From contig CAYNTK010000002.1 in NCBI GenBank assembly GCA_964400285.1, positions 217,124-281,123 of the forward strand: a stretch of 64,000 nt of DNA. Reading direction: 5' to 3'. Below, piece by piece: positions 25,288 to 34,383 of this stretch (within the stretch, counting starts at the first letter, position 1; every line of letters starts with the position of its first letter). This stretch comes from FEN-1279 sp964400285 (GTDB lineage: Bacteria > Bacteroidota > Ignavibacteria > Tepidaquicellales > Tepidaquicellaceae). The notes below the pieces were generated by a model, which was given only the letters and a program-made list of their open reading frames with translations, had not been told where the DNA came from and did not search any database. A program made the position numbers and the translations under genes.

Positions 25288-26544
25288 TTAACCCGAACTT
25301 TCATTCTTAAAAAACATTTTAAAAAGCTTATCATATTTTTCGTATGCTTTTTCTAATGTATAATTTTCTTCAAAATACTTCCTCGAATTTGCTCCGTAAG
25401 ACTTTATCTTTTCATTATTTCCTTTCAAATCATTGATTGCGTCTATAATTCCTTGAATATTCTCGTGTTGACAAACATACCCACAATTAGCATTTCTGAT
25501 AATATTTGCTAGACGTGAATTGGGTTGACAAAAAGCTAATACCGGGGTACCGGAAGCTAAAATGGAATATAATTTACTTGGGAATGCATAACCTTCTATT
25601 TCTTTTTCAAGATGAACTATAGATAAATGCGATGCTGCTTGAACTTGTGGTAATTTATTTCTATTTTGATATGGGAAAAAATAAACATTGTCAAGTTTAT
25701 ACGTTTTCTTTTCCTCAATCATACTCTTTTTTTTGAAACCATCTCCAACAAATATAAATGCAATATCATCATTTTTTAAAATCTTTGCAACTTCCATAAT
25801 TGATTCAAATCTCTGCATTGCACCATGATTGCCACAATAATTTATTAAAAATTTACCTTGTAAATTATTTTCTTTTATGAACTCATTTTTATCATAATCA
25901 ATTGGTTTTAAATAATTACCATCTGCCCAGTTATCAATTATAGATATTTCTTTATATTTTTCAGGATTTGCTTTGGCATTTTTCATTTTTTCTAAAACAG
26001 TATTTACCATCTGTTCACTTAAAACAACAGTATGCGCAGCTTTTCTAAAAATAAACTTGTTTGACCATTTCCATATTTTAATATACAATTTTTTATCGGA
26101 TAAATAACCAACAGATATTGCTTCTTCAGGTTCAATATCATAAAGCAAATGAATGAATTTAATATTCCTCAAAAAGGATAGTAATGAACCAACTAAAGGT
26201 AAAAAAGGTGGGTTTGAAACAATAAAATATAAATAATTATTTTTTTTGTGAAAAGAAAATAATTCTTTTATTAGAATTCTAAAGAAAAAATAACCAAGAT
26301 TAAATGCTTTTCCAAATCTTGTATTTCTATTAAGTCTTGCGGATGCAATTCTTTGAATTTTAACTCCTTTATATATCTCAAACTTTGCTTCTTTTTTCTT
26401 TATATCATCAATGGGTTGTGAAGTACATACTTCTATATTGTAACCATGTTCAGCAAGTTTTGTTGCTAAATCAGTTAACAAATTTCCAGTACTTGATGAA
26501 TCCGGATAGAAATGTTGTGTTAAAAATCTTATTACTGTTTGCAT
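25288..26544 (-). CDS. WbuB-like family 4 glycosyltransferase
   Basis: 418-aa GT-B enzyme of the WbuB type. The N-terminal FLTQHFYPDSSSTGNLLTDLA and the C-terminal GYAFPSKLYSILASGTPVLAF (PSK motif with the donor-binding loop) are typical of this subgroup, which often transfers an N-acetylated amino sugar such as L-FucNAc. It is followed immediately by another GT4 gene and preceded by an epimerase gene 20 bp upstream. The sugar is not known. Confidence 0.88.
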   Translation of the reverse strand: MQTVIRFLTQHFYPDSSSTGNLLTDLATKLAEHGYNIEVCTSQPIDDIKKKEAKFEIYKGVKIQRIASARLNRNTRFGKAFNLGYFFFRILIKELFSFHKKNNYLYFIVSNPPFLPLVGSLLSFLRNIKFIHLLYDIEPEEAISVGYLSDKKLYIKIWKWSNKFIFRKAAHTVVLSEQMVNTVLEKMKNAKANPEKYKEISIIDNWADGNYLKPIDYDKNEFIKENNLQGKFLINYCGNHGAMQRFESIMEVAKILKNDDIAFIFVGDGFKKKSMIEEKKTYKLDNVYFFPYQNRNKLPQVQAASHLSIVHLEKEIEGYAFPSKLYSILASGTPVLAFCQPNSRLANIIRNANCGYVCQHENIQGIIDAINDLKGNNEKIKSYGANSRKYFEENYTLEKAYEKYDKLFKMFFKNESSG

Positions 26545-26564
26545 TTTAAAATTTTAATATTCGA

Positions 26565-27674
26565 TTACTTACCGTTTCTAACCGCACTACTCATTCCTGG
26601 AGTAAAATCAGCAAGTCTTTCTATCAATTCCCAATTGTCCTGAAACCATTCAATATTTTTCATAAAACCATATTCAAAATTTACTATTGGTTTATAACCA
26701 ATAAGTCTTTTAGCTTTCTTGATTGATGCTAATAAACGTGGTTTTGTATCCCACTTCCTTCTTGGTTTAAATATAAAAGGTGCTTTAGAACCAGTTATTT
26801 TTTTTACTAAATTAGCCATATCTATAATACTAATCTCTTTGCCTGCTGCTAAATTAAAATTTTCTCCAATTGCTTCTTTATAATACCCTGCTTTAACCAA
26901 TCCCTGAACAAGGTCGAGAACATACGTAAAATCCCTGGTTTCAGAGCCTGTTCCTGTTATCGGTAAAGGTTTTCCTTTCATTGACCAATATATAAAATTG
27001 GGAATTACATTTCTGTATTGACCAGGGACTTCTCCAGGTCCATAAGAATTAAAAAATCTACAATTTACCACTTTCATATCATAATGATGTGCGAAAAAAT
27101 TACAATACATTTCACCCGTCATTTTATTAATCTGATATGGTGTCGTTAAATGCATCGAAACAAAATCTTCCTGAAGTGGCATTTTTGCATATGAGCCATA
27201 TATTGCACAACCGCTCGAAGCATAAATAAATCTTTCAATTTTAGTAAATCTTGAATACTCAAGAAGTCTTATCATACCAATAACATCAACTTCTGCCGAT
27301 AATTCTGTATAATCAACCGAATTTTGATTTGCAAAAAAAGCTGCTAAATGAAATACAAGAGATATATCTTCTTTGAAAATTCTTTTCAAATCGATTTCGT
27401 TTCTAATGTCACCCTCAACAAATAAAATATTTGGTAGTGGAGTAACATTCCAGGAATTCTTAATTTTAATAGAAGATAAGTTATCCAATACAACAATTTT
27501 TCCATTTTCCCCGACCAAATCTGAGAGAATGATTATTAAATTACTTCCGATAGCACCAGCTCCACCGGTTACAAGCACATTCTTACCCTTGTAATAATTT
27601 ATTAATTTTGATTCAAGATTAACTTTTTTGAAATATTCTCTTACCCAATTTACACGCTTCTCATAAGGATTCAT
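26565..27674 (-). CDS. NAD-dependent sugar epimerase/dehydratase
   Basis: 369-aa extended SDR enzyme. An N-terminal extension of about 30 residues precedes the NAD-binding TGGAGAIGSN (about residues 36-45). The catalytic YxxxK appears as YQINK, with SSGCAIYG as the Ser-containing segment. It most resembles the UDP-glucose 4-epimerase / GDP-mannose dehydratase group of nucleotide-sugar enzymes; the substrate cannot be fixed. It overlaps wecB by 4 bp, so the two likely work in one nucleotide-sugar route. Confidence 0.88.
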   Translation of the reverse strand: MNPYEKRVNWVREYFKKVNLESKLINYYKGKNVLVTGGAGAIGSNLIIILSDLVGENGKIVVLDNLSSIKIKNSWNVTPLPNILFVEGDIRNEIDLKRIFKEDISLVFHLAAFFANQNSVDYTELSAEVDVIGMIRLLEYSRFTKIERFIYASSGCAIYGSYAKMPLQEDFVSMHLTTPYQINKMTGEMYCNFFAHHYDMKVVNCRFFNSYGPGEVPGQYRNVIPNFIYWSMKGKPLPITGTGSETRDFTYVLDLVQGLVKAGYYKEAIGENFNLAAGKEISIIDMANLVKKITGSKAPFIFKPRRKWDTKPRLLASIKKAKRLIGYKPIVNFEYGFMKNIEWFQDNWELIERLADFTPGMSSAVRNGK

Positions 27675-28816
27675 TTTTTAACTTCCTTCTTTAAATATTT
27701 TAAAATTCTTTGACAAGCTTTTCCATCACCATAAGGATTATGAGCTTTAGACATTTTATTATAAATATTATTATTTTCAATTAACTTAATTGTTTCCTGC
27801 ACAATCTTTTTTCTATTTGTTCCTACAAGTTTAACTGTTCCTGCAGTAACTGCTTCAGGTCTTTCAGTCGTATTTCTCATAACAAGAACAGGTTTTCCAA
27901 GGCTAGGGGCTTCTTCTTGTATTCCGCCACTGTCTGTAATTATTATAAAAGCTTTATTCATTAAATAAACAAAAGGTAGATAATCAATAGGTTCGATAAG
28001 AAATATATTAGGAACTTTTGATAATAATCCATATACAGGTTTTTGAACATTTGGATTTAAATGAACCGGATATAGTATATCAATATCTTTATATTTCAAA
28101 GCGATATCTTTTAATGCTTTGCATATATTTATAAAACCTTCTCCGAAGTTTTCTCTCCGATGACCTGTTACAAGAATTAATTTACTTTTTCTTTTAATAT
28201 CAAAACCTTTTAATATTATTTCGTTTTCTATTTTTGCCGCTAATTTCTTATCACTTTTTAAACGTTTTACAATCATAAAGAGTGCATCAATAACAGTGTT
28301 CCCAGTTACAAAAATATGTTTTTTGGGAACATTTTCATTCAAAAGATTCTGCATTGATGTAGAAGTAGGAGAAAAATGATACCTTGTTATTGCACCTGTA
28401 AGTTTTCTATTCATCTCTTCTGGCCATGGTGAATATATATTTCCAGTTCTAAGCCCTGCTTCTATATGGGCAACAGGAATTTTTTCGTAAAAAGCAGATA
28501 ATGAAGTTGCAGAAGTTGTTGTTGTGTCACCATGAACAAAAACAATGTCGGGCTTAAAATCATTTAGCACATCTCTCATTTTCAATAACACTGAACTTGT
28601 AATATCATATAAATCCTGATTTGGTTTCATAATATTTAAATCATAATCAACTTTGATATTAAATATAGATAAAACTTGGTCAAGCATACTTCTATGTTGA
28701 GCTGTTACACAAACCTTTACTTTGAAATCCTTTTTATGCTTTTCAAATTCCTTGACAAGAGGAGCCATTTTTATAGCTTCAGGTCTAGTGCCAAACACAA
28801 TTAATATTTTTTTCAC
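27671..28816 (-). CDS. wecB: UDP-N-acetylglucosamine 2-epimerase (non-hydrolysing)
   Basis: Interconverts UDP-GlcNAc and UDP-ManNAc in the cytoplasm, supplying an amino sugar for the surface glycan. 381 aa with the family motifs GTRPEAIKMAPL at the N-terminus, THRREN-like GHRRENFG in the middle, and DSGGIQEEAPSLGKPVLVMRNTTERPEA near residues 297-324. No UDP-ManNAc dehydrogenase (wecC) gene is nearby, so UDP-ManNAc may be used directly or changed by the adjacent SDR enzymes; that step is inference. Confidence 0.95.
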   Translation of the reverse strand: MKKILIVFGTRPEAIKMAPLVKEFEKHKKDFKVKVCVTAQHRSMLDQVLSIFNIKVDYDLNIMKPNQDLYDITSSVLLKMRDVLNDFKPDIVFVHGDTTTTSATSLSAFYEKIPVAHIEAGLRTGNIYSPWPEEMNRKLTGAITRYHFSPTSTSMQNLLNENVPKKHIFVTGNTVIDALFMIVKRLKSDKKLAAKIENEIILKGFDIKRKSKLILVTGHRRENFGEGFINICKALKDIALKYKDIDILYPVHLNPNVQKPVYGLLSKVPNIFLIEPIDYLPFVYLMNKAFIIITDSGGIQEEAPSLGKPVLVMRNTTERPEAVTAGTVKLVGTNRKKIVQETIKLIENNNIYNKMSKAHNPYGDGKACQRILKYLKKEVKK

Positions 28817-28834
28817 CGTTTTTTCTTTTAATAA

Positions 28835-29767
28835 TTATTTTAACCTATAATAATATTTCATCCATTTCACTGTTCTTTTTATACCTTCTTCCGGTGGAAC
28901 TTTCGGGTCATGCATTAAGTCTCTGATTGCTTTTGAGAAATCCATTGTCTTAACTTTTGTAGTATTTTCTTCGGATTCTTTATAAGTTACTAATGAATCA
29001 TCTATACCAACAGTTTTTAAGATAATGTCTGAATATTCTTTAATATCCATTTCCCATTCTGTTTTTCCACCAACATTATAAACTTCACCGGGAATGAAAT
29101 TATCAACAATATTTGCAAAAGTTCTACATGTATCTTCGACAAAATCTATAATCCTTTTATGACCTTTATAAACTGTATAAGGTTTTTTATGCAATGCATG
29201 ATATATAAACTTTGGAATAAATCCTCTGTATGGGGTGTATTCTTCATGTGGACCATAGCAATTTACAGGTCTAACACTTACTGATTCGGTTCCGAACATT
29301 TTCATAGAATTTTTAATCATTAATTCACCTGCCCATTTAGTTATCGCATAATCATTCATTTGATAAGTATCGCTGATTTTATTATCAATCATTACTGACT
29401 CAGTCATAAAGCCATCATAATCTCCATAAACTTCTGCAGAAGAAAAGTTTATCAAACGGAATTTATGCTTTTCCTGAAGTCTAATTATATGTTTCGTCCC
29501 GATGGCATTAGTCATCCATAAATTCTCGTAATACGCTTCACCATTCCATCTCCCATATTCAGCTGCAAGATGATATACATAATCAAAAGGACCGTATTTT
29601 TCAAAGATACCTTCAATTTGTCTAAAATTTCTAACGTCACATCTTTCATATTCATCTCTTTCATTATTAAATAAATCAACTGCAAAAACTTTATGTCCTC
29701 TGCTTCTCAATTCATTACATAAGTTGGTGCCTATAAAACCGGCACCACCTGTGATCAAGATCTTCAT
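28835..29767 (-). CDS. NAD-dependent sugar epimerase/dehydratase
   Basis: 310-aa extended SDR with TGGAGFIGTN at residues 6-15, SSAEVYGDYDG as the active-site Ser/Thr segment and YAITK as YxxxK. The C-terminal part has RIIDFVEDT and YNVGGKTEWEM as in UDP-sugar epimerases. It is the first gene after the 562-bp gap and probably starts a second transcript of the locus, with wecB 18 bp downstream. Substrate unknown. Confidence 0.88.
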   Translation of the reverse strand: MKILITGGAGFIGTNLCNELRSRGHKVFAVDLFNNERDEYERCDVRNFRQIEGIFEKYGPFDYVYHLAAEYGRWNGEAYYENLWMTNAIGTKHIIRLQEKHKFRLINFSSAEVYGDYDGFMTESVMIDNKISDTYQMNDYAITKWAGELMIKNSMKMFGTESVSVRPVNCYGPHEEYTPYRGFIPKFIYHALHKKPYTVYKGHKRIIDFVEDTCRTFANIVDNFIPGEVYNVGGKTEWEMDIKEYSDIILKTVGIDDSLVTYKESEENTTKVKTMDFSKAIRDLMHDPKVPPEEGIKRTVKWMKYYYRLK

Positions 29768-29877
29768 ACTGACCCCTTTTTATAATAAAAAAATATATTT
29801 AATAAACAATAAAGATAAAAGATTTTGCCAATATTATCAATTCAAATCAATTCTTATTTTCTTGTTTAAATCCACAT

Positions 29878-29915
29878 CTGTCCAAAATAAGTATTTAAAA
29901 AAATATTTTGGACAG
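29878..29915. promoter_or_regulatory. Perfect 12-bp inverted repeat (possible operator)
   Basis: CTGTCCAAAATA (29878-29889) and TATTTTGGACAG (29904-29915) are exact inverted copies separated by 14 nt of A/T-rich sequence. The centre is about 130 bp upstream of the epimerase start codon. Single half-sites recur at 30016 and 30139, which favours a DNA-binding site over a simple terminator. Confidence 0.6.
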
Positions 29916-30274
29916 AATATACAAAATTAAAGAGTAATGATACATTGATTGCTCCCTGAAAATGGTATAAAAACAAATCAATTATGTAATATTCATTTTG
30001 TATTTTTTAATAAAATGTTTTGGACTGCATATTCAACATAAAATTAAATATAATAGGGTTCGTTTTGGAAAATGCAAAATTAAATAAAAAATCTATCCAA
30101 ATTATCTTAAAAATCAATTTTTATTCAAGTTCCATTTTTATTTTGGACAGCTATGTGTTTAAATAATAAATTATTAGTCTTTGATAAACTCTTGTAAAGT
30201 CTTTTAAATACTTAAATTTAATACTTGTTATATAAAGACTTGATTAATAAATAATGTAATAATATTTCTGAATT

Positions 30275-30303
30275 AAAATTCTAAAAAAAAGATTTAGAAT
30301 TTT
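30275..30303 (-). terminator. Possible intrinsic terminator after the upstream glycosyltransferase genes
   Basis: AAAATTCTAAA (30275-30285) and TTTAGAATTTT (30293-30303) are perfect 11-bp inverted copies with a 7-nt loop, 27 bp beyond the stop of the glycosyltransferase at 30330. The stem has only two G:C pairs and no long U tract follows, so termination may be weak or the hairpin may mainly protect the 3' end. Confidence 0.4.
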
Positions 30304-30329
30304 AACTATTTCAATTAAAATGTGCAATA

Positions 30330-31517
30330 CTAACTTGTGGAAATAAATTGCTTTACAATAAAAGAAATTTCTTCTGTTTTTCTTGTCCAAGAATTGTCTT
30401 TTGCAATTTTTGAATATTGATTTTTATACTCATCAAAAAATCCATTTAATGCTATTTCACAGTTTTTCAAAAAAGATTCTTTATCGTAAGAATAACCAAT
30501 ATATTTCCCATATTTTTTTAGCTCTGGGAGATTAGTAGTTATTACAGGTATTTTCAAAGCTAAATATTCAAAAAATTTATTTGGAAAAACGCTTTTAAAA
30601 AATTTATTTGTTCTAAAAGGAATAATTCCTGCATTGAAATGAGACAAGTATGGGAGTAATTGATCAGGTTGCACAAAATCTATCCATATAACATTACTAT
30701 AGTTTAATATTTTTTTCATATTTTTTCTTGCACTTTCATAAATAATTCCAATAAACATAAAATTCACATTACTCATCTTTTTAATTACATAGTCGAGTAA
30801 TTCAAAATCTATCCAGTCCCTAATTCCACCTAAATAACCAATAGTCTTTGCCCCTTTTATTGGCAATATAATAGAAGCTTTTTCTTTGATATTATCCGAA
30901 AGAAATTCATAATTATTTCCGTTTGTAATATAAAATGAATTTTTATTGTACTTTATAGATAAATCGTAAAGAAATTCAGTAGTGCAAAAAACTACATCAG
31001 ATATTTTTATTAATTCATTGTTCATTGCTTCTAATTTATTATCAATATTTTCATTTACATCCATATGGTATATGTCATACTGATCATATATTTTGAGTAT
31101 CGCATTTGATTTTTTAACAAGATTCAATAGTAAAGGGAAATAATACCAAATAATAATTTTCTTCGTACCATAATTTTTCTTTATAAATCTATTTAGTTGA
31201 AAGCTTAAAAAATAATAATCAATAAAAAAAACAAATTTGTTTTTCCACAAAAGATAATGAAATAATATCACAGGTGTAAACAAGATTGTTTTTGATTCAA
31301 TAAATGATTGTTTGTAATTACCTTTCAGAAAACCTATAATCTTTTTTTTAAAATTTGAAAATATATGGACAAAAAGAGAAATAGGTAATTGTAATAGTAT
31401 TACATCACTCCATAAACTCAAGCTTTTAATCAAATTTTCAGTAAATGCTTTTCTATGATATTTGTCCCAATCATTAGAAAGATAGATAATATTAATATAA
31501 TCAATATTTTTTAGCAT
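30330..31517 (-). CDS. GT-B glycosyltransferase
   Basis: 395-aa protein with a GT1/GT4-like C-terminal domain: TIGYLGGIRDWIDFELL begins the second Rossmann fold, and SVFPNKFFEYLALKIPVITTNLPEL is the donor-site loop. The N-terminal half is hydrophobic and low in conservation. It overlaps the preceding GT2 gene by 17 bp. One of four consecutive glycosyltransferases before the gap. Acceptor and donor unknown. Confidence 0.82.
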   Translation of the reverse strand: MLKNIDYINIIYLSNDWDKYHRKAFTENLIKSLSLWSDVILLQLPISLFVHIFSNFKKKIIGFLKGNYKQSFIESKTILFTPVILFHYLLWKNKFVFFIDYYFLSFQLNRFIKKNYGTKKIIIWYYFPLLLNLVKKSNAILKIYDQYDIYHMDVNENIDNKLEAMNNELIKISDVVFCTTEFLYDLSIKYNKNSFYITNGNNYEFLSDNIKEKASIILPIKGAKTIGYLGGIRDWIDFELLDYVIKKMSNVNFMFIGIIYESARKNMKKILNYSNVIWIDFVQPDQLLPYLSHFNAGIIPFRTNKFFKSVFPNKFFEYLALKIPVITTNLPELKKYGKYIGYSYDKESFLKNCEIALNGFFDEYKNQYSKIAKDNSWTRKTEEISFIVKQFISTS

Positions 31518-32439
31518 AATTCAATCCTAAATATAATTTTATCAATTTTAATAATATATTTTTTCTTTTTTTCTTATTATCTCCAAATTGATTCTTAAAA
31601 GGAAGTATAATCAGTCTCGACGAAAAAGCAAGAATATTTATTATTCTGACTAAGAGGACATAAAAAACACCTGTATGTTTTTTAAAGTACTTCAATTTAC
31701 TTATATGCATATTTATATTATAAATATAATCTCCTTTTTCTGTATTTTCAATACTGCTTTTGCCTGAATGTTTTATACTTAAATTATTTAATAAAACTAT
31801 TTTATATCCTTCATTTTTAATTCTTTTCTGTAAATCTGTATCTTCATAATATAGAAAAAAATCTTCGTCAAATCCATTAACTAATTCAAAGACATTTCTT
31901 CTTATAAATAAACAAGCCCCAATTGCCCAATCAATCTCCATTGAGTCGGTTTTTAAACTATTTTCTTTGGCTTTTTTGTATAATTTTTTAATTTGAATAT
32001 TTTGTAAAAATCCTGTAAATTCATATAATTCCCAGATTAAATTAGGGAAATTATTATAGAAATAATTTATTTTATTATTTTCCCCTTCCATTATAACTGA
32101 ACATACACCAACATTTTTGTTATTTTCCATATAATAATACATTTTACAAATAGAGTCATCAATAATAATTGTATCAGGATTTAAAAAAAACAAATATTTT
32201 CCTTTACTATTTAAATAACCATAATTACATCCTGCTCCAAAACCGAAATTATTATCTCTAAAATAAAAATTAACGAAAGAATATTTATTCTTCAACATTT
32301 TCGTACAAGATTCAGACGAATTATTATCAACTACAATTATATTGTAATCCAAACCTTTCAAATTTAATAAGATTGATTTTATACATTTATCTACTAGGTT
32401 GGCCGTATTGTAATTTACAATTATAATCGATATATCCAT
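31501..32439 (-). CDS. Family 2 glycosyltransferase (rhamnosyltransferase-like)
   Basis: 312 aa with ISIIIVNYNTANLVDKCIKS at the N-terminus, FLNPDTI as the metal/nucleotide region and YYEDTDLQKRI as the catalytic acidic motif, a pattern shared with rhamnosyltransferase-like GT2s. A hydrophobic C-terminal segment (about residues 258-280) may touch the membrane. Lies 32 bp downstream of a GT4 gene in the same operon and overlaps the next gene. Confidence 0.9.
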   Translation of the reverse strand: MDISIIIVNYNTANLVDKCIKSILLNLKGLDYNIIVVDNNSSESCTKMLKNKYSFVNFYFRDNNFGFGAGCNYGYLNSKGKYLFFLNPDTIIIDDSICKMYYYMENNKNVGVCSVIMEGENNKINYFYNNFPNLIWELYEFTGFLQNIQIKKLYKKAKENSLKTDSMEIDWAIGACLFIRRNVFELVNGFDEDFFLYYEDTDLQKRIKNEGYKIVLLNNLSIKHSGKSSIENTEKGDYIYNINMHISKLKYFKKHTGVFYVLLVRIINILAFSSRLIILPFKNQFGDNKKKRKNILLKLIKLYLGLNYAKKY

Positions 32440-32471
32440 AATACACTTTTATACATAAGGAGTAATTAACT

Positions 32472-33620
32472 TTAATTTGAAATAGCATTAATACTTTTAA
32501 AACATTCATAAAACAAATTCTCATACTGTATCATCATATTTTCTGAATTAAAATTTTTTGAATATGTAATCTTGCAGTTACTAACTAAAAAATTATATAT
32601 TTTTCTATCATTTTTTAGCAATAATACTAATTCACATAGTTTATTTACATCTCCATAATTATAAAACAAACCGTTTTCAAAATCTTTTATTACTTCTAAT
32701 GCAACCCCTACTTTTGTTGTTATTATCGGTTTTTCTAAATAAAGTGCCTCAAGAATAATTAATGATTGACCTTCTTCTTTAGAAGTAATTACAATAACAT
32801 CAGATTCATGCATTAATTTAATTAATTCATTCTTTGGTAATCCATTGATAAAAATAACGGATTCATCATTTATAAAATCGTTTTTAATTCTTTCTAAATA
32901 TTTAAAGTATTTCTCATCTATGATTTCACCTACAAATTTTGTTTTAACATTATAATTTTGAAGTTTTTTCATAGATTCCATAAGTATATGTTGTCCTTTT
33001 AACGGATATATTGAGCCAATATTTAATATATTTAATTCTTTGCCATTTGGTCGGTTTTTAAAATCAGACGATTGAAGTTCATCATATAGTTTTTCATTAA
33101 TTGTCGAATAGATTATTCTAATATCTTTTCTATTTGTATCCTTAATTATTTCATTTTGCAGAAATTTAGATATTGTTATGATTTTTAATGCAGAAATATC
33201 ATAGAATGTATATAATATTTTTCTTACGAAAAGTGGATTTATTTTTTCTTTAACCGATAATATATATGGTACTTTTAATAAAAATAATATTATTGCTTCT
33301 AAGAAACACACGGAGGAATTCAAATAACATAAATCAACATTAATATATTTGATAAAATTATATATTTTGATTGCTTTTTTGTAATTTTTAAGAAAAAAAT
33401 AAATATACTCCTTAATATTAAATCTTGTAAAAGGAAATACTGAACCTTCAACCTCAAAAAATTCATCTGAATATTTTATAAAAATCTCACTTCTTTCACC
33501 TGGTGGAAAAATTGTATATATTTTATATTTACCATGAAAATGTATTAAAAGTTTTTGGAAATCATCTTCTCCTCCACCTGTCTTTTTACTAGAATGAGAT
33601 ATGAATAATATACTTTTCAA
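32472..33620 (-). CDS. Family 4 glycosyltransferase
   Basis: 382-aa GT-B enzyme. The N-terminal SHSSKKTGGGEDDF is the glycine-rich acceptor-side loop, NILNIGSIYPLKGQHIL starts the donor domain, and KEEGQSLIILEALYLEKPIITTKVG contains the E-x7-E motif. It is placed 10 bp after the GT2 gene in the polysaccharide operon. Donor sugar unknown. Confidence 0.9.
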   Translation of the reverse strand: MKSILFISHSSKKTGGGEDDFQKLLIHFHGKYKIYTIFPPGERSEIFIKYSDEFFEVEGSVFPFTRFNIKEYIYFFLKNYKKAIKIYNFIKYINVDLCYLNSSVCFLEAIILFLLKVPYILSVKEKINPLFVRKILYTFYDISALKIITISKFLQNEIIKDTNRKDIRIIYSTINEKLYDELQSSDFKNRPNGKELNILNIGSIYPLKGQHILMESMKKLQNYNVKTKFVGEIIDEKYFKYLERIKNDFINDESVIFINGLPKNELIKLMHESDVIVITSKEEGQSLIILEALYLEKPIITTKVGVALEVIKDFENGLFYNYGDVNKLCELVLLLKNDRKIYNFLVSNCKITYSKNFNSENMMIQYENLFYECFKSINAISN

Positions 33621-33630
33621 ATTAATAATA

Positions 33631-34383
33631 CTAACGATAAAAAATAAACGGAAATAATATTTTTTTAAAAATTGTAGATAAAATTAGCTTATCAGATAAT
33701 TTAGATCCATATTTACGTGAAACTTTTATTATTTCAAATCCTTGCAAACGAATAAATTTTCTTGTTAATGTATTTTTATGTTCTCTATAAAAAGCAATGT
33801 TTTTATCAAAGTAAAATGATTTTCCAATAAATAGTATTCTCAAAAAAAAATCATAATCAAATACACATTTAAGATTTTCATTTAAACCTTTGACTTTTTC
33901 ATATAGATTTTTTCTAAAAAAAGTACTAGGTTGTCTTATAATATCGGCATTTTTGTGAATTAGCACATCCAAATCATATTTTTCCGTTTTATCCTTTCTT
34001 ATAATTTTATTATTTTTGTCTACAAAAGTCATATTACCATAAACTAAATCAATATCTTCGTTATTATTAAATAAACTGGCAATATCTTTAAGTATATTTT
34101 TTTCGAAATAATCATCAGAATTAAGCCAACATAATACATCTCCTTTAGATAAGCTTATTCCTTTATTAATAGCATTTGCAGCACCTTTATCTTTTTCTGA
34201 TATCCATTTCAAATGTTTATATTCTTTTAAAATAGAAATTGTATTATCTGATGAGCTTCCGTCAATAATTATGTGTTCAAATTTTTCATAATTTTGAGAT
34301 ATTACAGATTCTATATTGTATCTGATAAATTCACCTTGATTTAATGAGGGAGTAATTATTGATATTAAACAATCATTTTTCAT
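33631..34383 (-). CDS. Family 2 glycosyltransferase
   Basis: 250-aa GT2 of the WcaA-like group: ISIITPSLNQGEFIRYNIES at the start, the catalytic NSDD in VLCWLNSDDYFEKN, and QPSTFFRKNLYEKVKGLNENLKCVFDYDF in the C-terminal half, which is typical of this subgroup. It overlaps the Wzx flippase gene by 4 bp, so translation is coupled to it. Confidence 0.91.
   Translation of the reverse strand: MKNDCLISIITPSLNQGEFIRYNIESVISQNYEKFEHIIIDGSSSDNTISILKEYKHLKWISEKDKGAANAINKGISLSKGDVLCWLNSDDYFEKNILKDIASLFNNNEDIDLVYGNMTFVDKNNKIIRKDKTEKYDLDVLIHKNADIIRQPSTFFRKNLYEKVKGLNENLKCVFDYDFFLRILFIGKSFYFDKNIAFYREHKNTLTRKFIRLQGFEIIKVSRKYGSKLSDKLILSTIFKKILFPFIFYR

Larger units (their letters stand above)
29768..30329. 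other. 562-bp gene-free gap inside the polysaccharide locus with recurring TTTTGGACAG motif
   Basis: No ORF. A perfect 12-bp inverted repeat lies at 29878-29915. The same half-site recurs as TGTTTTGGACTG at 30016-30027 and TATTTTGGACAG at 30139-30150, and weaker as CGTTTTGGAAAA at 30061. The remaining sequence is very AT-rich. The stretch lies upstream of the epimerase-wecB transcript and downstream of a glycosyltransferase gene, so it is the best place for an internal promoter with regulator sites. Confidence 0.6.

Noticed and set aside
30016..30150. Insertion sequence remnant based on the TTTTGGACAG repeats
   Set aside because: No transposase-like frame or target duplication is present between the repeats; a regulator site fits better.
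29940..30329. Missing glycosyltransferase in the gap of the polysaccharide locus
   Set aside because: All six frames are closed by frequent stops and no protein motif was seen.
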